Counted from the first letter of the stretch, positions 7,732 through 15,025 are shown. The stretch: DNA of 22,476 bases from JAITWN01 sp964546765 (GCA_964546765.1 CAZJKV010000024.1:1-22476), one strand, 5' to 3'. The notes: generated from the letters alone by a model not told the origin. A program made the numbers and translations.

Positions 7732-10014
7732 TCAGCGCTCGGCCGGCCGAGCGAGCGCCCTGCGTGTCGCGTATTCGATGACTGGGTTCCCGGGCGGATC
7801 TCCGCCCGCCTGGAGCACGCCGAGCATGAGCGGCGAGTCCAGCACCGGCCACTGGCCCTGCAGGATGTTTTCGTGCTGGTCGCCGCCGAAGCCGAGATAG
7901 CCGTTGCGGCCGTAATGCGGGAGTCTCCGTGCGAGTTGCGTGACGGCCTCCGGATCGTCGGCGGCGAGCCATGCCAGCGCGAGGTCGGGGTCCGCGGGCA
8001 GGCGCGACACGATCACGGCGCTATGCGCGTCACGCAGCAGTCCTCGACCGGGCAGTTCCACGCCGCCGCCCGTGAACTCGACCGGCAGCGCCGACAGCGA
8101 CGCCGCCAACTCGCCAACGAAGCGATTGTCCCAGCCGAGCAGCCATACGCTGCGGTCATCCGGCAAGGACTCGATCTCCCGGTCGGTGACGATCGCGAAC
8201 GCATCGTCGCCGCGCGCGCCGCGCCATGCCTCCGCGAGCGCGCGATAACGGTCGCGGAGAACTGCCGGGGCCTTCTGCGGCATGACGAAGGTCACACGTT
8301 CCGAGCCGAAGGCCTGACTCAGCGCCGGCGGCAGTTCGAGGCGATCAACACGGCGAAACAGGTCAAACTGCGGATCGATCTCGACGCGCAGCGGGCGGGC
8401 AGGAAGCACGACGCGGACCTCCTCGCGCCGTTCCCGGAAGACGATTTCGGTCTCGAAGGCCTGAATCACACCATCGAGCGCGATCGCGAGCGGCACGTTC
8501 AGCCGGTAGAGCGGTCCCGCTTGCATCTGTTCGAGCGTGAATCGTAGTTCATGACCACCGCCGTCCAGCGGACGGGTGCGCGCGTCGGATGCCGTCAGTC
8601 GCGGCGCCCCACTGCGAATCGTCCACTGCCGGAACTCGTGACGCAGGTCGCCGGCCGTGTGCGCGGCGAACGCGCGCCGCAGGTCCTCGAGCCCGGCGAC
8701 CTGGAACAGTCGGGCCTCATAGAAATCGCGCAGTCCGGCCAGAAAGGCCTCGTCCCCGAGTTGCCTGCGCAGCATGTGAAAGAACATCATCGCCTTGCCG
8801 TAGCCGATCGCCTCGGTCGCCGGGCTGTGGCGGGCGCGAAAATCGATCAGCGGGAAATCGCGCGCGTCGTCGACGTAATCGGCATAGCGCTGCAGGTGAT
8901 TGCGCCGCATCGATGCGCCGGAGCCGCGCTGCTCCTGCAGCAGATGATCGGCGAGATACGCGGTCAGGCCCTCGGCCCAGTTGCCGCGTGCGTAGTCGAC
9001 GTAGACGCCGTTGCCCCACCAGTTGTGCAGGATCTCGTGCGGATACGAGCTCTCCAGGATGAACGGCAGACGGATCACGTTGCTGCCGAGCAGCGTGAAC
9101 GACGGCATGCCGTAGCCGGTCTCCCAGAAGTTCTCGACCAGCGCGAACTTGCCGTAAGGGTAGGGGCCGAGCATCTCGCCGAACAGCGTCAGGTATCGGC
9201 CAGTCGCGGCGAGATAGCGCTCCGCCAGCGCCTCGTCAGCACTGCGCAGGAATGCGAACGCGGTAACGTTGCCGAACCGCCGCGAGTATTCATGATACCG
9301 GTCGGCGACGAGATAGATGTCGGTCTGCGGGTTTGATTCCTCCCATCGCACGCGGGTGCCGTTGTCGTCGCGCTGATGCAGCGTGCGTTCGCCCTGGCTA
9401 ACTGCGTCCCAGCCCGCCGGCAGGCGCAATTCCAGGCTGAAGCTCAGCAGTTCCTGATCGAAGTGGGGATACCAGTAGCTCGCGATGCTGAGATAGACGC
9501 CGTCATCAGAGATGATGCCCGGCGTGCTGCTAACACCCCGCATCTCGTCAGCCGCAGTGCTACGGACCGGATGGTGAATGCGTCCCTCGTACGCCAATAC
9601 GATACTGTGCCTGCCGGCAGGGATCGCGAGGGAGTATCGCGCCGGATCGATGGGGCCTCCGGCCGTCCCGTCCGTCAAAGGGGTGATGGTGACGCCGGGC
9701 GTCAGCGAGCGCGGCGTGAGGTTCCGGTGCAGGGAGAAATGCAAGGTGATGCCCACGCCATCTGCCGCGACCGTCGACGGCAAGGTCAGCGTGTCCTCTG
9801 CGCCCAGAAAATGCGTCGACGGCTCGATGGCGACTCTTAGATCATGATGCAGCGGCGCAGCGACGAGCATCGGGCTCGCGCTCACTAGTGACAGGCAGAT
9901 CAAAAACCCTGCGAGCGATTGGCGCAGCCTGTCCTTGATGGGTCCGCGTCCTCGCTGGCGACTTGCCGGGATATCAGGGTTCATGTGGAATGCCGGTAGT
10001 AATTCGTTGAACAT
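7732..10014 (-). CDS. Exported M1-family-like zinc metallopeptidase
   Basis: This protein has up to 760 residues, with a signal or anchor segment at about 30-53 (LAGFLICLSLVSASPMLVAA). A beta-rich N-terminal domain precedes a gluzincin core with HEILH (zinc ligands H326 and H330, catalytic E327), and NWAEGL supplies the third ligand at E348. The later AIGYGKAMMFFHML resembles the region holding the M1 catalytic Tyr. Two differences from textbook M1 enzymes are visible. The third ligand comes after 17 rather than 18 residues, and the GAMEN exopeptidase motif is replaced by GYGMPSF (300-306). The region after about residue 560 is not recognisable as a known domain. The start is uncertain: ATG 10014 lies 5 bases after TATAAT, ATG 9984 is in frame, and neither has a Shine-Dalgarno. 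It is probably periplasmic, with unknown substrate. Confidence 0.88.
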   Translation of the reverse strand: MFNELLPAFHMNPDIPASRQRGRGPIKDRLRQSLAGFLICLSLVSASPMLVAAPLHHDLRVAIEPSTHFLGAEDTLTLPSTVAADGVGITLHFSLHRNLTPRSLTPGVTITPLTDGTAGGPIDPARYSLAIPAGRHSIVLAYEGRIHHPVRSTAADEMRGVSSTPGIISDDGVYLSIASYWYPHFDQELLSFSLELRLPAGWDAVSQGERTLHQRDDNGTRVRWEESNPQTDIYLVADRYHEYSRRFGNVTAFAFLRSADEALAERYLAATGRYLTLFGEMLGPYPYGKFALVENFWETGYGMPSFTLLGSNVIRLPFILESSYPHEILHNWWGNGVYVDYARGNWAEGLTAYLADHLLQEQRGSGASMRRNHLQRYADYVDDARDFPLIDFRARHSPATEAIGYGKAMMFFHMLRRQLGDEAFLAGLRDFYEARLFQVAGLEDLRRAFAAHTAGDLRHEFRQWTIRSGAPRLTASDARTRPLDGGGHELRFTLEQMQAGPLYRLNVPLAIALDGVIQAFETEIVFRERREEVRVVLPARPLRVEIDPQFDLFRRVDRLELPPALSQAFGSERVTFVMPQKAPAVLRDRYRALAEAWRGARGDDAFAIVTDREIESLPDDRSVWLLGWDNRFVGELAASLSALPVEFTGGGVELPGRGLLRDAHSAVIVSRLPADPDLALAWLAADDPEAVTQLARRLPHYGRNGYLGFGGDQHENILQGQWPVLDSPLMLGVLQAGGDPPGNPVIEYATRRALARPAER

Positions 10015-10019
10015 TGAGC

Positions 10020-10025
10020 ATTATA
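10020..10025 (-). promoter_or_regulatory. Perfect -10 box (TATAAT) before the M1-like peptidase
   Basis: TATAAT on the minus strand ends 5 bases before the ATG at 10014. No -35 hexamer with good match lies 16-18 bases upstream. A heptamer TGAGCAT (plus strand) occurs at 10015-10021 and again at 10029-10035, bracketing the box. If used, the mRNA would begin at or inside the 10014 ATG, implying a leaderless transcript or use of the in-frame ATG at 9984. Confidence 0.4.
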
Positions 10026-10126
10026 CGCTGAGCATCCTGTTCGGGATGGGTTCGTGAGATAAGACTTCGGTCTGCGGCAGGTTGCTAACGTTGTGCCGGG
10101 ATCGGCCGTATCGCGCGGGATGAGTA

Positions 10127-10155
10127 TTGACCCGGAAAGACCATGGGATTAGTGT
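10127..10155 (+). promoter_or_regulatory. Possible sigma-70 promoter for the cytochrome-porin unit
   Basis: TTGACC (10127-10132, five of six -35 consensus bases) is followed after 17 bases by TAGTGT (10150-10155), a weak -10. It lies about 53 bases upstream of the ATG at 10208. The poor -10 suggests dependence on an activator or a different true promoter. Confidence 0.3.
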
Positions 10156-10207
10156 TTGCCTTGAAGAAGCTCGCGAGTTCAACGGAATGACCACATTGGG
10201 GATCGCC

Positions 10208-10942
10208 ATGAAAATCCATCGATTGAAATTATTATCCAGCCTGCCAGTATTGTTCGTCCTGTTTATCGGCTTGACCGTCTTGCCCAAGGATGCGGACGCA
10301 GTCCCTGCCTTCGCTCGCCAGACGGGCATGGCATGCAATGTCTGTCATGACCAGGCCTTTCCCTCGCTCAACGCATTCGGCCGCGCATTCAAGGCCGACG
10401 GCTATACGATGACCGGTGGCCAGAGCATGATCGAGGGTGACTATCTTTCGATGCCGATGGCGCTCAACATGTCGTTCATCGCCAAGATCCGTTACGACAA
10501 GACCAACGGTAATACCGGCACCGGAAGCGACGAGGGCCAGATCCAGTGGCCGGACGAGGCCGCGTTCCTGGTCGGCGGCAAGCTTGCCGAGAATGTCGGA
10601 TTTCTGCTCGAGGTCGGGACAGCCGGCATCGTCGTCGAGGACGACGAGGGACTGGCGCTGCTCGGCTCCAAGATCCACTTCAACGCGGCCCAGGTCGGAG
10701 CCACGCGGCTCAGCGTCGTCCCGTTTTCGACCGACGCCCTCGGCGTCGCCTACGGCTTCGAGCTTCTGAACACCGGCGCGCTGCGATCGCAGCGGCCGAT
10801 CGAGAACCGCACCGGCTATAGCGCCGCGCAGGCCCTCGGCACCGGCAGTGGCTCTGCAACAGGGATTGCGCTAGTTGCATCGAGCCATAATACTATGTCA
10901 ACTATACTCCATGGACGCCTGGCTTCGGCGGAGAGAACTTAG
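10208..10942 (+). CDS. Cyc2-like fused monoheme cytochrome c / outer-membrane porin, 5' fragment (frameshifted)
   Basis: The N-terminus has a signal peptide (about 1-31, ending KDADA) followed by AVPAFARQTGMACNVCH, with a heme-c site CNVCH at residues 43-47, then FPSLNAFGRAFKADGYTMTGG. The FARQTG-xx-CxxCH and FGR-x-FK arrangement is the signature of fused cytochrome-porins of the Cyc2 type, in which a short heme domain plugs a beta-barrel. Some members oxidise Fe(II) at the cell surface (family knowledge); broader relatives are uncharacterised. Alternating beta-strand sequence follows to about residue 228. The frame then runs into unrelated codons and stops at 10942, while the homologous sequence continues one frame over from 10891. 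Joined, the protein would be about 419 residues, a normal size for the family. ATG 10208 fits the signal peptide best; ATG 10187 is in frame. Confidence 0.82.
   Translation: MKIHRLKLLSSLPVLFVLFIGLTVLPKDADAVPAFARQTGMACNVCHDQAFPSLNAFGRAFKADGYTMTGGQSMIEGDYLSMPMALNMSFIAKIRYDKTNGNTGTGSDEGQIQWPDEAAFLVGGKLAENVGFLLEVGTAGIVVEDDEGLALLGSKIHFNAAQVGATRLSVVPFSTDALGVAYGFELLNTGALRSQRPIENRTGYSAAQALGTGSGSATGIALVASSHNTMSTILHGRLASAERT
10888..10893 (+). other. Apparent one-base deletion (frameshift) in the cytochrome-porin gene
   Basis: The upstream frame gives ...GIALVASSHN up to about 10890. The downstream frame becomes open only at 10891, just after an in-frame TAA at 10888-10890, and reads YYVNYTPWTPGFGGENLD in continuous barrel-like sequence through to the natural C-terminus. 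Restoring one base in the CATAATAC stretch rejoins the two. A two-base insertion would explain it equally well. The damage may be real or a sequencing/assembly error. Confidence 0.8.
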
Positions 10943-11466
10943 ATATCAGTCCGTCCGGTTTCGCACATTACCTGCGCGCGGTCGCGATGCAGAATCTCGG
11001 CGGCTGGGATACCGGTTTCGGCGTCCAGTTGTGGGCCGGTGATGCAACGCCGGTCGATGCGGCAGGCGAGGAGGAAAAACTGGTCACCGATGCCTGGGTC
11101 ATCGACGCCCAGGCGCTCGGCATGGCCGGCGGCATGCCGCTCAGCCTCTACGCAAGCTACGGCTCGGCGAAGGGGGACCCCGAAAGCATCTGGAACACCA
11201 GTCCTGACGACGCGAAGGCATTTGCGTTGCTGGGCCAGCTCGGCATCATGGCCGGACGGGGCAATGTCTATCTCGGTTACAGCAGCCGTGACAGCGGGGC
11301 CGATACGAACAGCAAATTCAACGCGGTGACGGCCGGCGGACAATACCTGCTTGCGCAGAACATCCGCCTGGAACTGTTCCACGTCGCGGAGAGCGGTTCC
11401 GGCGTCGATGCCCGGCCCGACGATCGGGACGCGCGCACGATGTTTCAGCTGTTCGCCGGCTTCTGA
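10891..11466 (+). CDS. Cyc2-like cytochrome-porin, 3' fragment (C-terminal beta-barrel)
   Basis: This frame continues the barrel of the preceding fragment: YYVNYTPWTPGFGGENLD, GFAHYLRAVAMQNLGGWDTGFGVQLW, then repeated strands such as GMPLSLYASYGSA, GRGNVYLGYSSRD and QNIRLELFHVAE. It ends in Phe (FQLFAGF), as outer-membrane barrels commonly do. It lacks its own signal peptide and ribosome-binding site; the first in-frame ATG is internal at 10987 with no Shine-Dalgarno. By itself it would not make a functional outer-membrane protein. The stop at 11464-11466 overlaps the start of the Shine-Dalgarno of the next cytochrome gene, so the two genes form one unit. Base composition and codon use look the same as in the 5' part, which argues for a recent or artefactual break. 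Confidence 0.78.
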   Translation, partial: YYVNYTPWTPGFGGENLDISPSGFAHYLRAVAMQNLGGWDTGFGVQLWAGDATPVDAAGEEEKLVTDAWVIDAQALGMAGGMPLSLYASYGSAKGDPESIWNTSPDDAKAFALLGQLGIMAGRGNVYLGYSSRDSGADTNSKFNAVTAGGQYLLAQNIRLELFHVAESGSGVDARPDDRDARTMFQLFAGF

Positions 11467-11476
11467 AAGGAGGTGA
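11466..11476 (+). promoter_or_regulatory. Full-length Shine-Dalgarno (AAAGGAGGTGA) for the c-type cytochrome
   Basis: This 11-base match to the 16S rRNA 3' end overlaps the last base of the cytochrome-porin stop codon and sits 5-8 bases before ATG 11482. It fixes that start over a GTG at 11473, and it suggests strong, possibly coupled translation of the small cytochrome. Confidence 0.85.
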
Positions 11477-11481
11477 CTGAG

Positions 11482-11826
11482 ATGAAGATGCTGTCCTTAC
11501 TGATCGCGGCGATGGGTATATCCGCTGCGATCAATGTCCACGCAGCCGATGCGTCTGCGATCGACGGTCAGAAGATTTACCAGAACGCCTGCGCGATGTG
11601 TCACAAGACGGGCACCGCGGGTGCGCCGAAGATCGGCGATCTCCCGGCCTGGGAGGCGCGCATCGCCCAGGGCATCGACGTCCTCTACGAGCACTCGATC
11701 AAGGGTTTCAAGGGCAGCAAGGGCATGATGCCCGCGAAGGGCGGACGCGCATCGCTCAGCGACGACGAGGTCAAGGCGGCGGTGGACTTCATGGTCGGGC
11801 AGTCCGGCGGGGGCGGCGGCCAGTGA
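11482..11826 (+). CDS. Periplasmic monoheme cytochrome c (c5-type)
   Basis: The protein has 114 residues: a signal peptide (MKMLSLLIAAMGISAAINVHA, about 1-21), then DGQKIYQNACAMCHKTGTAGAPKIGD, with one heme-c site CAMCH. The distal Met is probably in KGSKGMMPAKGG, and a C-terminal helix (LSDDEVKAAVDFMV) is followed by a Gly-rich tail. The spacing and the GxKIY/C-x-x-CHxTGxxGAPKxGD pattern fit cytochrome c5-family electron carriers. It lies 15 bases behind the cytochrome-porin gene, so the natural reading is that it accepts electrons from, or passes them to, that outer-membrane protein inside the periplasm (inference). The fragment break upstream might reduce its expression if translation is coupled, but its own Shine-Dalgarno is very strong. 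Confidence 0.92.
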   Translation: MKMLSLLIAAMGISAAINVHAADASAIDGQKIYQNACAMCHKTGTAGAPKIGDLPAWEARIAQGIDVLYEHSIKGFKGSKGMMPAKGGRASLSDDEVKAAVDFMVGQSGGGGGQ

Positions 11827-11841
11827 CCGGATAAGGGGTAG

Positions 11842-11868
11842 AGGTCGCGGACGGAACGTCCGCGACTT
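11842..11868 (+). terminator. GC-rich hairpin after the cytochrome gene
   Basis: AGGTCGCGGAC (11842-11852), loop GGAAC, then GTCCGCGACTT (11858-11868) forms an 11-bp stem with nine perfect Watson-Crick pairs next to the loop. It starts 16 bases after the cytochrome stop. There is no U-run, only TT then CGG, so it may be a weak or Rho-assisted terminator or an mRNA 3'-end stabiliser. Confidence 0.55.
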
Positions 11869-11893
11869 CGGACCGCGGGAGCGCAGGCCGGGC

Positions 11894-11921
11894 TTGATAT
11901 TTTCGGTCCTATCCCTTTAAC
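11894..11921 (+). promoter_or_regulatory. Sigma-70-like promoter, probably leaderless, for the phosphate operon
   Basis: TTGATA (11894-11899) and TTTAAC (11916-11921) are separated by 16 bases. The -10 box ends 7 bases before ATG 11929, so transcription would begin at or next to the start codon. No Shine-Dalgarno is present. The same arrangement, GGCTTGATAT-N14-CTTTAACTC, recurs before the gene at 13934. Confidence 0.65.
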
Positions 11922-11928
11922 TCTCGCC

Positions 11929-12609
11929 ATGAACCCTAAAAACTTCATCTTCGACATGTTTGGCCGCTCCCCGGTCAAGCCCCTGCAGGTCCACATCGAC
12001 AAGGTATTGAGCTGCACCCGGGAACTGCCGGCCTTCTTCGACGCGGTCCTGAAACAGGAGTGGGAGAGCGCTGAACTCCAGCAGCAGCGCATCGTCTCGC
12101 TCGAACACGAGGCCGACAACCTCAAGAAGGACCTGCGCCTGAGCCTGCCCAAGGGTATGATGCTCGCGATGTCGCGCCGCGACCTGCTCGAGGTATTGAC
12201 GATGCAGGACCGTATCGCCAATACCGCCAAGGACATCGCCGGAGTGGTGCTCGGCCGGCGCATGCAATTCCCGCCGACCGTCGCCGCCGAACTCGGGCAG
12301 TATGTCGAGCGCAGCATCGATGCGGTCGCGCAGGCCGATCGCGCCGTCAATGAGCTCGACGAACTCGTCGAGACCGGTTTTCGCGGCCGCGAGGTCGAGA
12401 TCGTGTTTGGCATGCTCGAGAAGCTCGACAGGATAGAGCACGACACCGATAAACTGCAGCGCCAGATCCGCGGCCAGCTGTTTGTGCTCGAGTCCACGTT
12501 GCCGCCGGTCGATGTGATCTTCATGTACCGCATCATCGACTGGATCGGTGATCTGGCCGACCTCGCCCAGCGCGTAGGCAGTCGCCTCCTGTTGATGCTC
12601 GCCCGCTGA
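11929..12609 (+). CDS. TIGR00153/DUF47 PhoU-like phosphate transport accessory protein
   Basis: This 226-residue all-helical cytoplasmic protein has the DUF47/TIGR00153 pattern: FGRSPVKPLQVHIDKVLSC, IVSLEHEADNLKKDLRLSLPKGMMLAMSRRDLLEVLTMQDRIANTAKDIAG, LEKLDRIEHDTDKLQRQIRGQLF and DVIFMYRIIDWIGDLADLAQRVG. The EHEAD and EHDTD segments resemble PhoU metal-binding helices. Members are usually encoded directly before a PiT phosphate permease and are thought to control it (family knowledge). Here the PiT gene follows after 12 bases. The ATG lies 7 bases after a good -10 box and lacks a Shine-Dalgarno, so the mRNA is probably leaderless. Confidence 0.93.
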   Translation: MNPKNFIFDMFGRSPVKPLQVHIDKVLSCTRELPAFFDAVLKQEWESAELQQQRIVSLEHEADNLKKDLRLSLPKGMMLAMSRRDLLEVLTMQDRIANTAKDIAGVVLGRRMQFPPTVAAELGQYVERSIDAVAQADRAVNELDELVETGFRGREVEIVFGMLEKLDRIEHDTDKLQRQIRGQLFVLESTLPPVDVIFMYRIIDWIGDLADLAQRVGSRLLLMLAR

Positions 12610-12621
12610 TCCGGGGCCTTC

Positions 12622-13881
12622 ATGCTCGAATACGGCACTATCCTGATCGTGCTGGCCTGTATCTTCGGCCTGTTCATGGCGTGGGGCATCGGCGCGAACG
12701 ACGTCGCGAACGCAATGGCGACCTCGGTCGGTTCGCGTGCGCTGACGATCCGCCAGGCGGTAATCGTCGCCGCGATCTTCGAATTCGCCGGCGCGTGGCT
12801 CGCCGGCGGCGAGGTGACGCAGACCATACGCAGCGGCATGATCGACGCGAATCTGCTGGAGGGCAGTCCCGATCTGCTGGTGTTCGGGATGATGGCCGCG
12901 CTGCTCGCGGCCGGCACCTGGCTGATGATTGCGTCGTTCTACGGGTGGCCGGTCTCGACGACCCATTCGATCGTCGGCGCTATCGTCGGCTTCGCGGTGG
13001 TCGGCCTCGGCTACGAGGTCGTGCACTGGGACAAGGTCGGCAAGATCGCGATGTCCTGGGTGGTGTCGCCGGTACTGGCGGGCACGATCGCGTTCGCGCT
13101 GTTTCGAAGTGTGCAGATACTGATCCTCGACACCGACCGGCCGCTGGAAAACGCGAAACGCTATGTCCCTTTTTATATCTTTCTTGCTGCGACGATCACG
13201 GCGCTCGTAACCATGCTGAAGGGGTTGACGCACCTGGGATTCGAGTTTACTGCATTCCAGAGCTATGCGATCTCCGCGGCCATTGGCCTCGTGGTCACAG
13301 CGTCAGGCATCGTCGCGATTCGCCGCCTGGCATTCGAGCCGGCGGCAGATCATGGTCTCCAGTTCACGAACGTCGAGAAGGTGTTCGGTGTGCTGATGCT
13401 CGTGACCGCCTGCGCGATGGCCTTCGCGCACGGCTCCAACGATGTCGCGAACGCCGTCGGCCCGCTCGCCGCGGTCGTCGGCGTCGTTAACAGCGGCGGC
13501 GTCGTCGGTACGCAGTCGGCAGTGCCGGTCTGGATCCTGCTGCTCGGCGGGGTCGGCATCGTGATCGGCCTCGTGACCTTCGGTCACAGGGTCATCGCGA
13601 CCGTCGGCAACAATATCACGCAGTTGACGCCGAGCCGCGGCTTTGCCGCGACGCTGGCCGCGGCCTTCACCGTCGTCATGGCGTCGGGTACCGGCCTTCC
13701 GATATCGACGACGCATACGCTGGTCGGCGCCGTGCTGGGCGTCGGTCTCGCGCGCGGGATCGCGGCGATCAACCTGCGCATTGTACGCACGATCTTCATG
13801 TCCTGGATCGTGACGCTTCCCGCCGGCGGCATCCTCTCGATCGTCTTTTTCTGGATACTCAGGGCCATGTTCAGTCAGTGA
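12622..13881 (+). CDS. pit: PiT-family inorganic phosphate transporter
   Basis: The 419-residue inner-membrane protein has the inverted-repeat signatures of PiT carriers: GIGANDVANAMATSVGSRALTIRQA near the N-terminus and MAFAHGSNDVANAVGPLAAVVG near residue 275. It also has paired GWPVSTTHSIVGAIVG and GLPISTTHTLVGAVLG motifs. About ten hydrophobic helices are present, with a central cytosolic loop around 170-185. PiT proteins import phosphate, usually as a metal-phosphate complex, with H+ or Na+ (family knowledge). It is co-transcribed with the PhoU-like gene 12 bases upstream, the common low-affinity phosphate uptake arrangement. Only a weak GGGG precedes the ATG, consistent with coupling to the gene before. 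Confidence 0.95.
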   Translation: MLEYGTILIVLACIFGLFMAWGIGANDVANAMATSVGSRALTIRQAVIVAAIFEFAGAWLAGGEVTQTIRSGMIDANLLEGSPDLLVFGMMAALLAAGTWLMIASFYGWPVSTTHSIVGAIVGFAVVGLGYEVVHWDKVGKIAMSWVVSPVLAGTIAFALFRSVQILILDTDRPLENAKRYVPFYIFLAATITALVTMLKGLTHLGFEFTAFQSYAISAAIGLVVTASGIVAIRRLAFEPAADHGLQFTNVEKVFGVLMLVTACAMAFAHGSNDVANAVGPLAAVVGVVNSGGVVGTQSAVPVWILLLGGVGIVIGLVTFGHRVIATVGNNITQLTPSRGFAATLAAAFTVVMASGTGLPISTTHTLVGAVLGVGLARGIAAINLRIVRTIFMSWIVTLPAGGILSIVFFWILRAMFSQ

Positions 13882-13898
13882 CCGAGCGGGTGCATGGC

Positions 13899-13926
13899 TT
13901 GATATCCTCGTCCCGTTGGCTTTAAC
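13899..13926 (+). promoter_or_regulatory. Second copy of the leaderless-type promoter, before the DUF3187 gene
   Basis: TTGATA (13899-13904), a 16-base spacer, and TTTAAC (13921-13926). The flanks GGC, T, C and TC are the same as in the copy at 11894-11921, and again exactly 7 bases separate the -10 from ATG 13934. The spacers differ in sequence, so this is conserved promoter architecture and not a simple duplication of a long segment. Confidence 0.65.
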
Positions 13927-13933
13927 TCATGTC

Positions 13934-15025
13934 ATGTCGTCACTCAAACCGGGCCTTGGACGCAACCTGCTGTTCGCCGTCTTGTACGCGGGGCACCTGA
14001 TCCTCGCGGAGGCGGCGTGGGCCGGAGATTTCGCGGAGTCCGGTCCGTTGCGGATTCGTGACCAGTTCCTGCCAAACATGGGCCTGCTCGCCCTCGAGCC
14101 TGTTCCGGCAGCGACGCTGAAATCGGGCGTAAGCCGGTACGAACTGGTCGCGACGGTCAGCAATACCTTCGCGATGTCGGAGTCGTTCACCCGCCGGCTG
14201 GAGCAAAGGGATGCTCGCGTGCCGGTTACGCTGGACGAGCTGCGCGAGGTCGACTCCGGCAATCTCTTCTACCTCGACGGCGAGGTTTACCGGGCGGCGC
14301 TGGCGCTGGACCATGCCGTGTCGCCGCGGCTCGAGTTCGGTGTGACACTGCAGTGGCTGAGTTTCTCGACCGGTTTCTCCGACAGCATCATCGAGGGTGT
14401 TCACGATGCGTTGAATCTCGACCAGAGCGGACGAACCGGCGTGCCGCTGCGCAGATACACAACCTACCTGCGCAGCGGCGACTTCGAGGCCTTCGAGCCG
14501 CATTCTGCCGGCGGCGGGTTTGGTGACATCGTCGTGCGGGCGAAATACCAGTTACACGGAGATGGCAGAAACCGGTTTGCCAGCGTCCAGTTGTTGGCGA
14601 AGATTCCCGCCGGAAGCGGGAAACATGTATTCAGCAGCGGGTCTGCCGATGCCGGTGTCCAGCTGCAGGCCGGCCTCGCGCCGGACTCGTCCTGGCGCAT
14701 GCATTATTCCGTTGGCCTGCTGTATCTCGGCGAGTGGCCGCTGTTCGATCTCTCATCACAGGTCCTGCTGTCCGGCATGGCCGCGTTCGAACTCGGCGTC
14801 GGACCGGAGTCTGCACTGATCATGCAGTTGTCGGCCTCGCAGAGCCCATTCGCTGAGCTGGATCTGCCCGAGCTCGGGCAGGTCTCGCTGCAGGCGAGTT
14901 TCGGCTACAAGCGCAAGCTGACCAATGGCATCATGATGTTCGCTGCGTTGACGGAAAACGTCGTCCATTTCGACAATTCTGCCGATGTCGGACTTCACCT
15001 CGGCATCGGCCGGGTATTTCGCTGA
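13934..15025 (+). CDS. DUF3187 family protein, probable outer-membrane barrel
   Basis: The protein has 363 residues from the ATG at 13934. An N-terminal hydrophobic segment (LLFAVLYAGHLILAEAAWA) looks like a signal peptide. The mature protein starts GDFAESGPLRIRDQFLPNMGLLALEP, then SRYELVATVSNTFAMSES, LDGEVYRAALALDHAVSPRLEFGVTLQWLSF, and many alternating strands (GFGDIVVRAKYQL, SVQLLAKIPAGSGKHVFSSGSADAGVQLQAG). This is the DUF3187 pattern. The function is unknown, and a beta-barrel in the outer membrane is likely. The ATG is chosen over a TTG six codons upstream because it sits 7 bases after the promoter -10; there is no Shine-Dalgarno. It opens a directon of eight closely spaced genes, and its stop overlaps the next start (TGATG). 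Confidence 0.85.
   Translation: MSSLKPGLGRNLLFAVLYAGHLILAEAAWAGDFAESGPLRIRDQFLPNMGLLALEPVPAATLKSGVSRYELVATVSNTFAMSESFTRRLEQRDARVPVTLDELREVDSGNLFYLDGEVYRAALALDHAVSPRLEFGVTLQWLSFSTGFSDSIIEGVHDALNLDQSGRTGVPLRRYTTYLRSGDFEAFEPHSAGGGFGDIVVRAKYQLHGDGRNRFASVQLLAKIPAGSGKHVFSSGSADAGVQLQAGLAPDSSWRMHYSVGLLYLGEWPLFDLSSQVLLSGMAAFELGVGPESALIMQLSASQSPFAELDLPELGQVSLQASFGYKRKLTNGIMMFAALTENVVHFDNSADVGLHLGIGRVFR

Noticed and set aside
7719..7747. Possible bidirectional terminator (GGCCGA...TCGGCC) between FadL and the peptidase
   Set aside because: The stem is only about 6 bp with an 11-base loop and no T-run on either side, so it is too weak to call.
7564..9336. Plus-strand frames (327 and 261 codons) opposite the M1-like peptidase
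   Set aside because: The minus strand encodes HEILH and the other peptidase motifs continuously; the plus frames lack any motif and overlap each other's flanks as antisense shadows.
11685..13233. Long minus-strand frames (410 and 438 codons) opposite the PhoU-like and PiT genes
   Set aside because: They are shadows of two clearly recognised genes; their composition (Ser/Arg- or His/Asp/Arg-rich) has no family features.
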